Assembly (NCBI GenBank): GCA_022749755.1
Contig: CM040440.1
Coordinates: 13,317,269-13,381,268, forward strand
Origin: Azadirachta indica
Taxonomy: Eukaryota; Streptophyta; Magnoliopsida; Sapindales; Meliaceae
DNA length: 64,000 nucleotides
Direction of reading: 5' to 3'
The notes below the pieces were generated by a model. The model was not told the DNA's origin and ran no database searches. It saw only the letters and a program-made list of their open reading frames with translations. The position numbers and the translations under genes are program-made. Positions 60,891 to 64,000 of the stretch are shown here, piece by piece. Within the stretch, counting starts at the first letter, position 1. Every line of letters starts with the position of its first letter.

Positions 60891-61967
60891 TGTTTAATAA
60901 AATTTTCAATCAACATGTGATTCGTTTATTAATTTTGTTAATAAATTAAATACAGATATGACCTTTTTATTACCAGTGATACGAATATAATTGGTTTAGA
61001 TATGATTAAATAAAATTAGAGATTTTAAATTTTTGATTTTGGTATTTTTCTTATATTTATGCATTGAATTTTTTTTTGGACATTGGATTTGTGCTGGGTA
61101 ATAAAACATTTTTTATTTTAAATATTTTATAAATATAATAAAAATTAATTATAATTTAAACTAATCGTAAGCATATTTTAAACAAATAAATGGATTAGAA
61201 AGATCAAATATGAATACAAGACGACTATTAAATAAGTGATACGAATTCAACACAATTATAATTTACATCAATTTTTTAAAGCCCAAACTTATTTGATCAC
61301 ATCGAATTCGTGTCAATAAGTCGTCACCTAAATTGCCACCCATACAAAAAGTTTAGTTATTGCCACCCTTTCCAATTCCTTATAAAATCTTTATTTATCG
61401 TATTAATATATATTAATAATTTAAAAATTCTAATAATATGTTATTATTTCTAAAATATCTCTTAGTGTCTCAATTCTCTACAAACTCCAGTGTTCTCAAT
61501 TCTTTTTGATTGAAAATAACTAATTGAATTTTTTTGCAAAATACTTAATTAATTTGTAACAAACAAATTCTTAATCAATTCTAAATTGCGATTAAAATTT
61601 TTTCTTAACAGTCAATTTTCTGTTAATTCTTGTTTTCTTTATCAATTTAAAAATATTATAAATTTGTTGAGATAAAAGATTTATTTATTTAACTTATAAT
61701 TTGAAAAGGAAAAGATGGTTTATGGTAACTACAAGTTAAAAAATAGTATACGTACTAATAAATTATATGTATAATTAGATGTAGAGAGTGTATAACATAA
61801 ACTAAAATATGTAAATTAATTAAGTGTTATTTTAAACTAGTTACTATAAGTTTGCTTAAACCTCGTTGTGATATAATAATTATTCTGATGTTATAGTGTA
61901 GTACAAAAAGATTAGAACTATCTCAATGAGCTATAAATTTTAAATATCAATGTAAAGAATTTTAACA
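60891..61967. other. Right part of hAT element and AT-rich spacer
   Basis: The hAT-like element ends at about 61344. The rest is AT-rich DNA with no ORF or repeat that can be supported. Confidence 0.6.
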
Positions 61968-62859
61968 GTGCAAAGGCAAAATATTCTTTTTGCCCAAACC
62001 CTAATAAAATTTTGTGTTCAATCCACCTATCTTCACCCATATCTCACTAATAATAGCACAACCACCTTTACCCAAAAACCAAGCTTTTATTTGACATACT
62101 ATCAAAATTTTCCTTACCAACGTCAACTTTTCTACATTTCAAAAACTCATCAGCCAAACAAGTCTAAGAAAACAGATCCCTCTTAGATATTTCACCAAAC
62201 AACTTCATCGCAACCTTAACCTCTCCATTTTTTCATACAATTATCAATCAAACTGTTCTAAAAAACTAAATCTTTATCATCAATCACACCAAAAAATCTT
62301 TTACCAGAATCAATCTCTCTATGTTCAACTACATACTAACCATACTACTTAACATAAACTTATAAACTTGAGTTTCAACACCAACTTATGAATTTCTTTC
62401 CCTTCTTGAACACCAATCAACCTAGCATACCCTTAATCACACAAGGCAATGTAAAATCATTTGGCAAGAGAAACTCATCAAGCAACTCACAAAACAAAGC
62501 TAGAGCCTCGTAAACTCGTTGCTTAAAAATGTAACATTAGATTAGAAGATTGCACAAAACCATAGTAGGATTTTGAATTCAATAAAAAATGGAACAAGCA
62601 CAGTAGAGGTTATTGATATTAAGATACACGTAAAGAGAAAGAAGATGTGAGAAATTCTTGGGTGACAAATAAGTTTGGTTTTGAGAGAAAATGCATGGAA
62701 TTGATGGGTTTCATTGTAAGTTTTTGAGGTTTTGAAGAGAGTCAAGTGAAGAAGAGATATTAAGAATTGTTGTAGAGGGGTATTAGGGATTAATTTTGAA
62801 GGAGGAGACTGAGAAAAGAGAACGGGTGGTGGTGATAGCAGTGGTGGTGGTGATGGCAA
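61968..62859 (-). pseudogene. PPR (pentatricopeptide repeat) pseudogene, PLS/E-type
   Basis: Read leftwards from about 62.8 kb, pieces of one PPR protein appear in order but in changing frames. They are ETHQFHAFSLKTKL, then INNLYCACSIFY, stop, IQNPTMVLCN, then VYEALALFCELLDEFLLPND, FTLPCVIKG, then after a frameshift GVQEGKEIHKLVLKLKF. Next come RFFGVIDDKDLVF, stop, NSLID, then VKVAMKLFGEISKRDLFS, stop, TCLADEFLKC and FDSMSNKSLVFG. GKEIH..LVLK and the KDLVxWNSLI spacing are typical of plant organelle RNA-editing PPR proteins. At least two frameshifts and several stops, plus loss of everything after about four repeats, show it is dead. The first 40 or so codons (Ser/Pro-rich) could be the old targeting peptide. 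Confidence 0.85.
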
Positions 62860-64000
62860 GTTAAGGGATGATTAATGATTTAGATTATCAGAAAGACAAC
62901 GGAAGAACAAGGTAACTATCATTTAGGACCAAGAGCATATTAGTCATTACCTCCACAATGTTAAAAATTGTAGTGCATTGAGACAATCGCAATCTTTAGG
63001 TACTACAATGTAACATCATAATAATTGTTGCATTATAACAAATTCCAAGCAAACTTAAAGTAGTCAGTTGAAAATAAACCTTTAATTAAATATGAATTTT
63101 TTTTATCTAATTTTAGTTAAAGTCAATATTGTAAAAAAAAAAAAAAGTTTTAAGAGAAATTTAAAGAGGTGATAGGAACATCACTCTATAACAAATTAAG
63201 ATATAGTTAGTTTAATTATATTTGTTTTACATTTGGTAGGTAGGGATGGTAATAGGTCTGGATACCTTTCCCCTACTCGTCTTCATTTGGATAAAAGTGA
63301 GGACGGTTCCTGCTTTAAAAATAAATTCCTTGACATATCCTTGTTCTTTATAAGAAATCATTTAGATAGGATAAATTATGATATTGATGATATTAAAACA
63401 TGTTCAATTGCATTATCATAATAAAAAAAAATTTATAAAATAAATAACTAAAATATACAGCAAATATACAAATTAACACTATTTTCAATAAATTAACAAG
63501 CTTAATTTTAAGAGAAACGCATGATATCAAAATAAAAGATAGATTTTTGTATTGTAGAATTATACCCATCCTAAAAAATCATAATGGCTCCACCAATAAA
63601 AAGTCACAACTACAAATCCAAAGTGTATATTTAAGGTTTCAAGACTTTCATATTATTTTATTCTGTAATCCATATGTGGTTAATGATAACAAATAAACAA
63701 TTATTTTGATTTATTAAGTTAAAAAAATAATAATAATGAATTACAATATACGTTTGATAGAAAATAACAATAAGAAAGATGAAAATAAAAATGAAAGAAA
63801 ATGAAAATAAAAAGCAGGAGAATCGGTTTAGGGCCATTAATGCAAGATTTTCATACATCGTGAAAAACCTTAGTTTTGAAAGAGAGAATTGATGTTTTTG
63901 GAGTTTAAGAATGTATACGATAATATTTTATAAAATCTTTATTCTTGATTGAAACATTTTAAGGAATTAAATTTTAATAATTTTATTTACTAAATATTAG
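62860..64000. other. Intergenic tail of the window
   Basis: AT-rich and non-coding. TAGGGATGGTAATAGGTCTG at 63241 resembles the end of a common plant hAT-type MITE (TAGGGATGGCAATGGG form), but no second end is found within the window. Confidence 0.5.

Larger units (their letters stand above)
58340..61344. mobile_element. hAT-like non-autonomous element split by a Copia insertion
   Basis: Terminal inverted repeats TAGGGGTGACAATT and (reversed) TATGGGTGGCAATT lie at 58340 and 61344. They are flanked by 8-base near-duplications, CAAAGGGT (58332-58339) and CAAAAAGT (61345-61352), which match at six of eight positions. An 8-bp target duplication is the hAT hallmark. Without the Copia insert the element is about 0.5 kb. 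It has no transposase and carries ATTCATGT/TGATACGAAT-type internal sequence typical of such MITEs. Confidence 0.65.

Noticed and set aside
1..64000. CRISPR arrays, tRNA or rRNA genes, or a prokaryote-like system
   Set aside because: No regularly spaced repeats with unique spacers, no convincing tRNA boxes in proper spacing and no rRNA sequence were seen. The repeats found are microsatellites or transposon ends in a plant nuclear context.

Overview
The window is nuclear DNA from a flowering plant, most likely a eudicot. Its genes have short exons split by AT-rich GT-AG introns, its intergenic space is very AT-rich, and it carries plant-type LTR elements and miniature elements. The protein versions resemble rosids, but I cannot name the genus from sequence alone.

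The left two thirds is gene-bearing and holds five genes whose exons could be joined in frame. (1) An RCD1/SRO-type WWE-PARP-RST stress regulator lies on the minus strand (CDS 116-5871). Its leader contains an intron of about 2.1 kb, and it has two possible last exons. (2) A short SMN (survival of motor neuron) homologue lies on the plus strand (14319-16986). It has the Gemin2-binding and YG-box ends but no recognisable Tudor domain. (3) A chloroplast-targeted atypical SDR of the At1g32220 type lies on the minus strand (17916-22415), convergent with SMN. One of its introns has a GC donor. (4) DAD1, a subunit of oligosaccharyltransferase, lies on the plus strand (28719-31168). (5) The soluble plastid glycerol-3-phosphate acyltransferase (ATS1/ACT1 type) lies on the plus strand (33177-44284) in 12 exons. 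These are housekeeping or stress genes for nuclear signalling, snRNP assembly, plastid redox or lipid metabolism, ER glycosylation and plastid lipid synthesis. They are neighbours and not a pathway cluster.

The gaps and the right third (about 45-64 kb) hold no intact gene that I can support. They contain decayed mobile DNA. There are several inverted-repeat (foldback/MITE) elements, one family with two copies at 23.3 and 41.4 kb, and an element of about 1.1 kb at 49.0-50.2 kb. A hAT-like element (58340-61344) is split by a decayed Copia element with matching LTRs (58393-60890). There is also a heavily frameshifted PPR pseudogene (about 61.97-62.80 kb, minus strand). Two less AT-rich, promoter-like islands (50284-50520 and 56330-56765) have no recognisable gene attached.

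I found no CRISPR array, no tRNA or rRNA gene and no prokaryote-type system. The most interesting observations are the nested hAT/Copia insertion, the PPR pseudogene, the foldback elements, the alternative RCD1 3' exons and the Cys-rich centre of the SMN homologue.
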